This document shows, one piece after another, positions 1-6,430 of a DNA stretch of 16,274 nucleotides. The stretch comes from CAYGJN01 sp964350135 (GTDB taxonomy: Bacteria > Bdellovibrionota > Bacteriovoracia > Bacteriovoracales > Bacteriovoracaceae): the NCBI GenBank assembly GCA_964350135.1, contig CAYGJN010000063.1, positions 1 to 16,274 of the forward strand, written 5' to 3'. How positions within the stretch are numbered: the stretch's first letter is position 1; each line of letters opens with the position of its first letter. Position numbers and translations under genes: made by a program. A model generated the notes under the pieces. The model saw only the letters and a program-made list of their open reading frames with translations. It was not told the DNA's origin and did not search any database.

Positions 1-152
1 AAATCCTTGTTGTTTGGAAAGCTGTTGATTTCACAGATACTTAGTTTTTTAAAATTAATTATCGTTGGGTAAAAGGGCATAGCGGACATCCTCAAAATGA
101 ATATTGTGATCAAATTGCTAATCGTGCATTGGATGAAGCAGGTATTGGATGA
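1..152 (+). pseudogene. rnhA: RNase HI, C-terminal end, with an in-frame TAG (partial at left edge)
   Basis: The last 35 codons (45-152) read as the C-terminal end of ribonuclease HI, the endonuclease that cuts the RNA strand of RNA-DNA hybrids. The strings RWVKGHSGHPQNEYCDQIAN and NRALDEAG match the family's conserved WVKGHxGHxxNExCDxLA block. They include the His of the flexible catalytic loop and the Asp that is the fourth metal-binding carboxylate. Upstream in the same frame, VVWKAVD (12-29) fits the family's 'LW..LD' segment at about the right distance, but a TAG stop lies at 42-44 between the two parts. The gene is therefore either broken, read through, or carries a sequencing error. 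The stop TGA (150-152) overlaps the ATG of the next gene (ATGA), which suggests co-transcription. The 5' part lies outside the window. The family call is firm; the pseudogene status is not. Confidence 0.6.
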
Positions 153-1075
153 AATTAGCTGCTATTGATATTGGATCCAATGGGGTTCGATTATTAGTAG
201 GGCATGTGGAGTCTGGTAAATTAAATCTTTTATTTAGAAAACGTGCTCAAATTCGATTCGGCGCTGACTCATTTGAGCATGGTGAGTTTAGAAAAAAATC
301 ATTTAAAGAAGCAGATAAACTTTTTTCAGACTTTAAAGATTTAATGAAAAAAGAAGAAGTCACTCAATGCCTTTGTGTTGCTACAAGTGCTTTTAGAGAT
401 GCTCGAAATAGAAAAGAGCTTATTGATCATGTTGAATCAAACTATAAGATAACTATTAATACTATCTCAGGAGTTTTAGAGTCTGACCTTATTTTTAATG
501 CCATTAAAAATAAGTTAACTCTCAAGGATAAGTATAATCTTTTGATTGATATTGGTGGTGGTAGCACTGAGGTTAAGCTTACAAATGGAATAAAATCTTT
601 AAAAACGTTATCTGTTGATATTGGCACTGTTCGTCTTATGCAAGAAATGTCAGATATTGAAGAGTTTAATGATAGTTTAGATTTTTTAGAACATGAGATT
701 CAACTTGAAATCTGTCCTCTTTTAAAAGGAGTAGATGCTGCTGATCTTCAGTTTATTGGGACTGGAGGAAACCTTCGGCGAATGGGAAAGCTCAAAAAAA
801 AGCTGCTTAGTAAATACGATACCTCTTATATTAAGAAAAAACATTTTAGGCCTATCTTTGAAAAAATAATTGCTACAAATTTTGAAGATAGAGTTAATAT
901 TTTGGGATTAAGGGAAGATAGGGCAGAGGTTATTATTCCCGCACTTTATATTCTTAAAATTATTTCACGAAATTTTAATTGGGATAGGCTTGAACTTCCG
1001 GAAATAGGTTTGGCCCATGGTGTACTTGAGTCTTTAGTATCAGGAGATCATAAGCTTAGAGTTAGTCATTTATAG
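149..1075 (+). CDS. ppx: Exopolyphosphatase / GppA-type phosphatase (short form)
   Basis: This is a member of the Ppx/GppA family of the actin/Hsp70-like ATPase fold. These enzymes release phosphate from the ends of polyphosphate chains or convert pppGpp to ppGpp, in the cytoplasm. The visible phosphate-binding loops are AAIDIGSNGVRLL (residues 4-16) and LLIDIGGGSTEVKL (131-144). ISGVLESDLIF (106-116) carries Glu111 at the position of the catalytic glutamate of E. coli Ppx. FIGTGGNLRRMGKL (203-216) and the REDRAEVIIPA and AHGVLESL segments complete the family pattern. At 308 residues it is the short form without the C-terminal HD-like domain of E. coli Ppx. The ATG overlaps the upstream RNase HI stop. 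The 3' end overlaps the 3' end of ppk on the other strand, a context that favours polyphosphate over pppGpp as substrate, though sequence alone cannot separate the two. Confidence 0.9.
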   Translation: MKLAAIDIGSNGVRLLVGHVESGKLNLLFRKRAQIRFGADSFEHGEFRKKSFKEADKLFSDFKDLMKKEEVTQCLCVATSAFRDARNRKELIDHVESNYKITINTISGVLESDLIFNAIKNKLTLKDKYNLLIDIGGGSTEVKLTNGIKSLKTLSVDIGTVRLMQEMSDIEEFNDSLDFLEHEIQLEICPLLKGVDAADLQFIGTGGNLRRMGKLKKKLLSKYDTSYIKKKHFRPIFEKIIATNFEDRVNILGLREDRAEVIIPALYILKIISRNFNWDRLELPEIGLAHGVLESLVSGDHKLRVSHL

Positions 1076-3201
1076 AAATGTTCAAGCTTTTGGTGGACTC
1101 CATCATCATCACTTTTTGTCTGTGTATAATTTCCTGAAGAACTACAGACCCATGCTTGCCTTTTTTCACTTATAAGAAGATCAAAAATATGGGCAATTCT
1201 TTTTTTATGTCTTTTATCTTTAATAGGAGTAATTACCTCAACTCGATTTTCAAGATTACGATACATCCAATCAGCTGAGCCTATATAATAGAGTCCGTCT
1301 TCCGGTTTTTCTTTTCCACTTGCAAAATAAAATACTCTAGAGTGTTCTAAGTATTTTCCAATAATTGAAATAAGTTTTATATTTTCTGATAATCCTTTAA
1401 CCCCAGGTTTTAAACAAGAAAACCCTCTTATGATAAGAGTTATTTTTACACCTGCATTGCTTGCAGCGTAGAGTTTTTCAATTATATCAGCATCTTCAAG
1501 TTGGTTCATCTTAGCAATAATTCTAGCTGGTTTACCTTTTTTGATATTTTTAATCTCATTATTAATTAGATGAAGAAATTTTGATTTCATATTAAAAGGA
1601 GCAACTAAAAGTTCTTTAAAAGTATGGGCCCTAGACTGTCCAGTCAGATGATTGAAAACCTCGATAACTTCATCTGTTATTTCTTTTTTACAAGTAAGAT
1701 AGCTGAAATCTTCATAGAATTTAGATGTTTGTGGATTATAATTTCCAGTTCCCAAATGAGCATAAGATCTAATTCGGTCAGTGTCTCTTCGAATGATAAG
1801 TGAAAGCTTAGAGTGAGTTTTAGTTTTTAAAAAGCCATAGGTAACATGAATTCCTACATCTTCTAATGTCTGGGCCCATTTAATATTACTTTCTTCATCA
1901 AACCTGGCCTTGAGTTCAATAACCACCACCACTTGTTTCCCATTCTCTGCAGCGGTTAAAAGAGAGTCGATTATTCGTCCTGCTGAATCTGTTCTATAAA
2001 GGGTCATTTTTATGGCCATAACTTTAGGATCTTTTGCAGCTGATGAGATAAATTTTAAAACAGAATCATCAAAAGATTCATAGGGGTGATGGACCAATAC
2101 ATCATGTTTTCTAAGAGTTGAAAAAATAGAAGTATTATCTTCATCAAATGTTTTAAGTTCCTTAGGGTAGCGTGGTCTGTATTTTTTGAATTTTAGCTTT
2201 TTGATATCTAAACTTGTTATTTCTTTAAAGTTTGAATAATTAGGAAGTGATTTAAGCTCGTAATGTTCCTCATCTCTAATCTCTAATTCTTCCTTTATAA
2301 AATCAAATAACCATGGATTAGGGTCGATTCTTGTTTCAATTCTAATAGTATCGGCAAATTTTCTCTCTTTTAGACCTTCTTCAATGATTTCCATAACATC
2401 ATCAGTTTCGTCATCATGTGGCTCAATTTCAGCGTCTCTTGTAATTCTAAAAAGCATTGATGCTTGTACTTTCATGCCTTTGAAGAGCTCTTTTATATTA
2501 TTAGAAATTATTTCTTCAATACTCACAAACCTTTTTACTTTTCTCCTATTATTAGGATTAGTGAGTATCCACTGCGGAATATTTTTTGGTATTTTAACCC
2601 TTGCAAATACTTTAGGTTTTTTGTGATCAGCTCTCAATGATACTGCTAGAGATTTTGATAAATTGGAAATAAAAGGGAAGGGGTGACCCCTATCAACACT
2701 AAGAGGAGTTAAAACAGGATATATATTTTCTTTAAAATAAGATTTAATATACTTTTTCTCACTGGGAGTTAATTCACTCCAAGTAACTAGATGAAGGCCT
2801 TCTTTTTTAAGGCCTGGTATTATGTCCCCATTAAAAATTGTTTTTAATTGAAGGTTGAGTTCGTTGATTTTAATTTTAACTTGTTTAAACTTATCCTGAA
2901 CAGGTGAGCCATCCATGGCCTTATAATCAAGACGGTTTTCCATAATATTTTTGAGGGCACCGAGCCTTTTCATGCAGTACTCATCAAGATTTGAAATAAA
3001 AATTTCACAAAATCTTATTCTTTCAAAAAGTGGTGTTCTTCTATCAACAGCGATTTGTAAAACACGTCTATTAAACTCTAGCCAAGTTAGTTCTCTATCA
3101 AAAAAATGCAATGGATTGATAAGTTTTCCATGAAACTTTATTTTTGGAACTCTTTTGCGGGGAGCAGGCTTTTTACCTGAACTCTTCTTTTTGGTGGTCA
3201 T
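1066..3201 (-). CDS. ppk: Polyphosphate kinase 1
   Basis: PPK1 makes inorganic polyphosphate from ATP through a phosphohistidine intermediate. At 711 residues the length is normal. Domains run in the usual order. The N domain starts with FFDRELTWLEFNRRVLQIA (33-51). A head domain contains GHPFPFISNLS (172-182). Two phospholipase-D-like C domains follow. In C1, VLVHHPYESF and the KTHSKLSL motif place the autophosphorylated His at 463, followed by YAHLGTGNYNPQTSKFYED. In C2, IRGFSCLKPGVKGLSENIK and LEHSRVFYF place the second conserved His at 620. The N-terminus is very basic (KKKSSGKKPAPRKR). No good Shine-Dalgarno precedes the ATG and I see no better start. The terminator of the upstream FKBP gene lies about 40 bases before the start, so ppk needs a promoter of its own in a very short gap. 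The 3' end overlaps ppx by 10 bases. Confidence 0.96.
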   Translation of the reverse strand: MTTKKKSSGKKPAPRKRVPKIKFHGKLINPLHFFDRELTWLEFNRRVLQIAVDRRTPLFERIRFCEIFISNLDEYCMKRLGALKNIMENRLDYKAMDGSPVQDKFKQVKIKINELNLQLKTIFNGDIIPGLKKEGLHLVTWSELTPSEKKYIKSYFKENIYPVLTPLSVDRGHPFPFISNLSKSLAVSLRADHKKPKVFARVKIPKNIPQWILTNPNNRRKVKRFVSIEEIISNNIKELFKGMKVQASMLFRITRDAEIEPHDDETDDVMEIIEEGLKERKFADTIRIETRIDPNPWLFDFIKEELEIRDEEHYELKSLPNYSNFKEITSLDIKKLKFKKYRPRYPKELKTFDEDNTSIFSTLRKHDVLVHHPYESFDDSVLKFISSAAKDPKVMAIKMTLYRTDSAGRIIDSLLTAAENGKQVVVVIELKARFDEESNIKWAQTLEDVGIHVTYGFLKTKTHSKLSLIIRRDTDRIRSYAHLGTGNYNPQTSKFYEDFSYLTCKKEITDEVIEVFNHLTGQSRAHTFKELLVAPFNMKSKFLHLINNEIKNIKKGKPARIIAKMNQLEDADIIEKLYAASNAGVKITLIIRGFSCLKPGVKGLSENIKLISIIGKYLEHSRVFYFASGKEKPEDGLYYIGSADWMYRNLENRVEVITPIKDKRHKKRIAHIFDLLISEKRQAWVCSSSGNYTQTKSDDDGVHQKLEHFYK

Positions 3202-3242
3202 ATTTTAATGGTTACATAGATGCTTAGGCCCTTCTATAGGGC

Positions 3243-3271
3243 AAAAAAAAAGGCCAGATAAACTGGCCTTT
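3243..3271 (-). terminator. Rho-independent terminator of the FKBP gene
   Basis: A perfect 9-bp stem AAAGGCCAG / CTGGCCTTT (3249-3257 and 3263-3271) encloses the loop ATAAA. Read on the minus strand, the stem is followed by a run of nine T (3243-3251), partly shared with the stem. It lies 25 bases past the FKBP stop codon and separates that gene from ppk. Confidence 0.88.
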
Positions 3272-3295
3272 ACTTGAGTTAAAAACTCTATTCGA

Positions 3296-3994
3296 CTATT
3301 TCTTTTTACCTTTTTTAGCAGGAGCAGCTTTTTCGATCTCAATAAGTTCAACATCGAAAATCAAAGTAGCGCCACCAGGAATTTTGGGAGCAGCACCATG
3401 ATCGCCGTAAGCAAGATCACTTGGAATCACTAGCTGAATTTTTCCACCTGTTTTAACTAATTGTAGTCCTTCAGTCCAACCCTTAATCACTCTATTAAGT
3501 GGAAAAGATACTGGCTTTTTTCTTTCAATTGATGAATCAAAAACAGTCCCATCAATAAGCTTACCTTCATAATGGACTTTTACTTTATCAGTTTCTTTTG
3601 GAGTTTTACCTGTACCTTCTTCTATTATCTTATAAGCTAGACCAGATTCTGTTTTCTTAGCACTTCCATCTTTAAGGTAAGTCTCAAGATATTCTGCACC
3701 TTTTTTCTTTTCACCGTCAGTTCTTTGAGAAAATCTTTTCCTAAAAAGCTCTTGGACCTTTGTGCCGTATTGAGCAGGATCAACTTTCATTTTGGCATTG
3801 AGAGCACCGTCTTTTACGCCAGAAACAATTTGTGCAACTTCTTGTTCAGTAAGGTTTAGATCTTTAAGCTTGGCACCAAATAATCCACCAACAGCATAAA
3901 ATGTTTTCTCTTCTTCTGATTTTGGCTCAGGAGCTGAACCTTTATTACAGCCAACTAGAATAAGTGCTAGTACTGCTAATAAGCTTAACTTCAT
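3296..3994 (-). CDS. FKBP-type peptidyl-prolyl cis-trans isomerase, lipoprotein (Mip/FkpA-like)
   Basis: This is a periplasmic folding helper that interconverts cis and trans X-Pro bonds. The N-terminus MKLSLLAVLALILVGC ends in a lipobox (LVGC), so Cys16 should be lipidated. Residues about 30-110 are helical and charged and match the FKBP N-terminal dimerisation region of Mip/FkpA proteins. The catalytic FKBP domain follows (about 115-222), with KVKVHYEGKLIDGTVFDSS, PVSFPLNRVIKGWTEGLQLV, GGKIQLVIPSDLAYGDHG and IPGGATLIFDVELI. These include the family's Tyr, Phe-Asp, Val-Ile, Trp and Tyr pocket residues. The C-terminus is a short Lys/Ala tail. The Shine-Dalgarno AAGGAAG sits 4 bases before the ATG. 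It is transcribed as a single gene, with a promoter candidate at 4040-4068 and a strong terminator after the stop. The residue after the lipid Cys is Asn, not Asp, so no inner-membrane retention signal of the E. coli type is visible. Confidence 0.93.
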   Translation of the reverse strand: MKLSLLAVLALILVGCNKGSAPEPKSEEEKTFYAVGGLFGAKLKDLNLTEQEVAQIVSGVKDGALNAKMKVDPAQYGTKVQELFRKRFSQRTDGEKKKGAEYLETYLKDGSAKKTESGLAYKIIEEGTGKTPKETDKVKVHYEGKLIDGTVFDSSIERKKPVSFPLNRVIKGWTEGLQLVKTGGKIQLVIPSDLAYGDHGAAPKIPGGATLIFDVELIEIEKAAPAKKGKKK

Positions 3995-4039
3995 AAATCT
4001 TCCTTTTCGGTTAAAGTCATTGAAAATTAATTACATACT

Positions 4040-4068
4040 ACTTTAGTTAGTTTTACGGAGTCTTTCAA
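4040..4068 (-). promoter_or_regulatory. Candidate sigma-70-type promoter of the FKBP gene
   Basis: Read on the minus strand, TTGAAA (4063-4068) and TAAAGT (4040-4045) are separated by 17 bases. The -35 box matches 5 of 6 and the -10 box 4 of 6 consensus positions. It lies about 45 bases before the FKBP start codon. Found by eye. Confidence 0.5.
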
Positions 4069-4101
4069 GAAATTCAGGCAAATAGAAGCTATAAATGCCA
4101 A

Positions 4102-4130
4102 TAAAAAAGGGCCCAGATATCTGGGCCCCT
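4102..4130 (-). terminator. Rho-independent terminator of the metalloprotease-like gene
   Basis: A perfect GC-rich inverted repeat (4109-4128), GGGCCCAG / CTGGGCCC around the loop ATAT, is followed on the minus strand by a T-rich tract (TTTTTTATT). It lies about 30 bases past the stop codon of the gene at 4159-5019. Confidence 0.88.
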
Positions 4131-4158
4131 ATTTAGAAATATAAAATTATGGAGAAAG

Positions 4159-5019
4159 TTATGGCTTAAACCAACATAATGATCTAACACCAAGCTCATC
4201 ACCAGCATCTCTGTTACAAAAACCAACTGCTGGATCTTCGTCATCTACAGCATCTTTATGACTTCTGTCACATAGCGCACCTGCATAATATGTGTCAAAA
4301 CGACATTGTGCTGCAGGGTGATTATGGCTAGTTTTATTAACAACTGATTCATCAGGAGTATTATGCTGAATAGTTTGAGGATCTTGCTTTCTAAGTGAAG
4401 CTAGAACTCGAGCTAATGAAAGACCAGCAACAGAAGCTCTAGCACAAATTGCGATCTCTTCTGCGTTACTAAATTGTCCTTCACAAGACTTTCTAATATC
4501 CATTGGAATTTCCATGTCAGCGATATACTCAACATTATCATCTAAAGCAGCATATCTTCTAAAACATTTTGTTGTTGCATAGAAGTCAGACTGACCTTCA
4601 TTGGATGCCCATGATGGAAACCACCAAGATGTTTTCTTTGGAGCACCACCTACGTGATGACCAAGTTCGTGACAAGCAACAAGAGCAAACCCGTCATCAG
4701 TCATTTCTTCATTTCTAGCAAGACCACCAAACATAGTGATATTCCAGTTTGAACCCGACTGGTTAGCATAAGCGTTGTTTGTACCGTCACTCCATTTTCT
4801 ATTTACAACAAGGGTTGCACCTTGATTCTTTAGAATTGGTGTATAGATCGTTTCAACACGATCTAGAATGTTATCGAATGTCTCTTCAGTCATTCCATTT
4901 GACTCTGGTCCCCAAGCTGGGATCCAGCGATCATTTTCTTCGGCGATTCCTGAAAAACCTAATTGGTCACAAGCGATTGAAGAAACAGTAAATAGCGATA
5001 GCAATAATAAAACTTTCAT
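4159..5019 (-). CDS. Secreted HExxH zinc metalloprotease-like protein
   Basis: This is an exported protein with the signature of a zinc peptidase. Numbered from the start chosen here (286 residues), the motif CHELGHHVGG gives His117, Glu118 and His121. A downstream EGQSDFYATTKC (141-152) offers Glu141 or Asp145 as third ligand, the arrangement seen in many gluzincin-type peptidases. A signal peptide MKVLLLLSLFTVSSIAC is present. The Cys at 17 could be a lipidation site, but the preceding SIA is a poor lipobox, so simple secretion is as likely. Eight further cysteines, mostly in the C-terminal half, suggest disulfides outside the cytoplasm. An ATG four codons upstream is possible, but GGAGGGAG lies directly before the internal ATG and decides for it. 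I do not recognise the exact family or the substrate. It is a single gene, ending at a strong terminator. Confidence 0.75.
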   Translation of the reverse strand: MKVLLLLSLFTVSSIACDQLGFSGIAEENDRWIPAWGPESNGMTEETFDNILDRVETIYTPILKNQGATLVVNRKWSDGTNNAYANQSGSNWNITMFGGLARNEEMTDDGFALVACHELGHHVGGAPKKTSWWFPSWASNEGQSDFYATTKCFRRYAALDDNVEYIADMEIPMDIRKSCEGQFSNAEEIAICARASVAGLSLARVLASLRKQDPQTIQHNTPDESVVNKTSHNHPAAQCRFDTYYAGALCDRSHKDAVDDEDPAVGFCNRDAGDELGVRSLCWFKP

Positions 5020-5021
5020 AA

Positions 5022-5029
5022 CTCCCTCC
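5022..5029 (-). promoter_or_regulatory. Strong Shine-Dalgarno that fixes the metalloprotease start
   Basis: The minus strand reads GGAGGGAG then TT then ATG (5017-5019). This near-perfect ribosome binding site overlaps the alternative upstream ATG (5029-5031) and therefore argues that translation starts at the internal MKV, giving a cleaner signal peptide. Confidence 0.8.
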
Positions 5030-5096
5030 ATAGAACGAAAATCCTTTTGTATTATTGTTCTCTCTATGGGAATTAAAGTCCATGGTTTAGAGTCAC

Positions 5097-5127
5097 TTGT
5101 AAGGTAAAGTTACACTTTAATTATATA
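5097..5127 (+). promoter_or_regulatory. Weak promoter candidate with a 15-base dyad before the MazG-like gene
   Basis: TTGTAA (5097-5102) and an AT-rich TTATATA (5121-5127) could serve as -35 and -10 boxes with slightly long spacing of 18-19. Between them lies the perfect dyad TAAAGT-TAC-ACTTTA (5105-5119), placed as an operator would be. The stretch also separates two divergent genes. Both assignments are by eye and tentative. Confidence 0.3.
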
Positions 5128-5144
5128 AAGAAGATGGTTTAAGT

Positions 5145-5495
5145 ATGGAAATAGAGAATCTAAGAAACAAGTTACGCAAATTTGCAAGTGAGAGACAATG
5201 GGATCAGTTTCATAGTCCCAAGAATCTTTCCATGGCGTTAAGTGCAGAAGTCGGTGAGCTCTTAGAACATTTTCAATGGCTCAAAGAAGAAGAGTCTTTT
5301 AACCCTAAAGATAAAAAAGGTGTTGAAGAAGAACTAGCAGATGTTTTTCTCTACCTTATAAGGCTTAGTGATAAACTTAATATCGATCTTTATGAGTCAG
5401 CCCTTTCTAAGATTATTATCAATGAACAAAAATACCCTAAGGATCTTTGCAAAGGTCGTAGTGATAAGTATCATGAATATACAAAAGAAAAATAG
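5145..5495 (+). CDS. MazG-type nucleotide pyrophosphohydrolase (dCTPase-like)
   Basis: This is a small all-alpha NTP pyrophosphohydrolase that should hydrolyse a (deoxy)nucleoside triphosphate to the monophosphate and pyrophosphate, cleaning the nucleotide pool. The family metal site ExxE...ExxD is complete: Glu35 and Glu38 in SAEVGELLEHFQW, then Glu63 and Asp66 in EELADVFLYL. The RQWDQFHSPKNLSMAL segment (17-32) resembles the substrate-binding N-terminal part of the single-domain dCTPP1/RS21-C6 type more than E. coli MazG, which has two such domains. The length of 116 residues is normal for the single-domain form. The Shine-Dalgarno is weak. It is the first gene of a plus-strand series; a TTG-started membrane protein follows after 11 bases. 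The preferred nucleotide is an inference from resemblance only. Confidence 0.88.
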   Translation: MEIENLRNKLRKFASERQWDQFHSPKNLSMALSAEVGELLEHFQWLKEEESFNPKDKKGVEEELADVFLYLIRLSDKLNIDLYESALSKIIINEQKYPKDLCKGRSDKYHEYTKEK

Positions 5496-5506
5496 AGGGG
5501 TTTCAA

Positions 5507-5905
5507 TTGTCTAATCTTGTTAATAAATCATTCGAAGTTTTTGGTAAAGCAACTATAAAGGCAAAATTAACAATCGCTCTATTCTTTGTGGTTTTCTTTG
5601 TTCTCTTTAATCCAGAGCTTTTTAGTAACGATTTATTAATCCCACTTTATATTTATGCACTCGTTCTTTTGGGCTATCAGACATTTTGTGTTTATAAGAT
5701 CTATAAAAAAACGGGGGTTTTATTTCCTCCCGAAACAAAATCAATTGTGGTCTCTATTGTACTAGTACTTATTACTCCTTTGGCAGATATCATATTGGCC
5801 CGAGATTATCCCCTAAGAGCATCTGTCTTGTTTATTACGGCCAATCTGGTCTTTATCCTTATGTATATGTTTGAGATCTATCAGGTAGATGAGCGTCTTA
5901 AATAA
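5507..5905 (+). CDS. Small multi-pass inner-membrane protein, unknown function
   Basis: This is a 132-residue hydrophobic protein that I do not recognise. About four membrane segments are visible: near residues 20-38, 43-63, 79-98 and 104-123. Basic stretches lie between the second and third (KIYKKTG). It starts with TTG. The ribosome binding site GAGGGG is placed six bases ahead and supports this start, and no ATG gives the full first membrane segment. It lies 11 bases behind the MazG-like gene and is probably co-transcribed with it. No charged or catalytic motif points to transport or enzymatic activity. It is followed by a 92-base gap before the cupredoxin-like gene. Confidence 0.65.
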   Translation: MSNLVNKSFEVFGKATIKAKLTIALFFVVFFVLFNPELFSNDLLIPLYIYALVLLGYQTFCVYKIYKKTGVLFPPETKSIVVSIVLVLITPLADIILARDYPLRASVLFITANLVFILMYMFEIYQVDERLK

Positions 5906-5997
5906 GGGCTAACTGTCTGAAATCACAAGTGGGTCCGTCGATCTTTTAACTCAAGTATTTAGGTCTTTAATCCGACAAGTTTAGTAAGGATTAGAGT

Positions 5998-6423
5998 ATG
6001 AAAACTATTATCTTATTAGGATTTCTTGTTATTTGCCTGAACGGGCATAGTTTTGAAACTGATATAGGAAAACCTAAGACATTTAAGCCCAAAAGAGATT
6101 ATTCAATTATTGTCAGTGATGAGGGCTATTACCCAGAGAAGATCACAATTTTTGAAGGTGAAACTTTAAATATTTTCTTAACCTCTACTGCTGAAGAGAA
6201 GGGATGTCTTATGATTCCATCTCACGATATTTTTGTAGCAGCTAATAAAGGTAGAATTACCTCCACCAGTGCCAAGTTTAAAAATCCTGGAACTTATGAG
6301 TTTTATTGCCCTAATAATATGATTAAGGGTGAAATCGTTGTCTTGCAGAGAAAAAGAGAAAGACCAAAAAGAATGCCGGCCTCAGAAACAAAAACTAAGA
6401 TTTGGATGCCTAAGGATTACTAG
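5998..6423 (+). CDS. Exported cupredoxin-like protein
   Basis: A signal peptide (MKTIILLGFLVICLNGHSFE) is followed by a single cupredoxin-like beta-sandwich (about 34-116). The family landmarks are YYPEKITIFEGETLNIFLTS, then KFKNPGTYEFYCPNNMIKGE leading to IVV, the 'G-x-Y-x-F-x-C-P ... G-x-I-x-V' pattern of EfeO- and CoxII-type cupredoxin domains. Such proteins carry copper for electron transfer or metal handling in the periplasm. The candidate metal residues are Cys70, His76, Cys104 and Met108. The His usually found shortly after the Cys is missing (CPNNM rather than CPxH), so the site is atypical or may not bind copper. The C-terminal 25 residues are basic and look unstructured. AAGGA lies 8 bases before the ATG. 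Its stop overlaps the ribosome binding site of the CpaF-type ATPase gene, 7 bases away, so the two are translated together. Confidence 0.75.
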   Translation: MKTIILLGFLVICLNGHSFETDIGKPKTFKPKRDYSIIVSDEGYYPEKITIFEGETLNIFLTSTAEEKGCLMIPSHDIFVAANKGRITSTSAKFKNPGTYEFYCPNNMIKGEIVVLQRKRERPKRMPASETKTKIWMPKDY

Positions 6424-6430
6424 GTGAATT

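Noticed and set aside
42..44. TAG in the RNase HI frame as a recoded (pyrrolysine or read-through) codon
   Set aside because: Other genes here end in TAG normally (for example ppx, the CpaF-type gene and enolase), and no recoding element is seen. Mutation or sequencing error is simpler.
4779..5107. Two overlapping plus-strand open frames across the 5' end of the metalloprotease-like gene
   Set aside because: They lie opposite a well-supported gene with a signal peptide and zinc motif. They have no ribosome binding site and no family resemblance.
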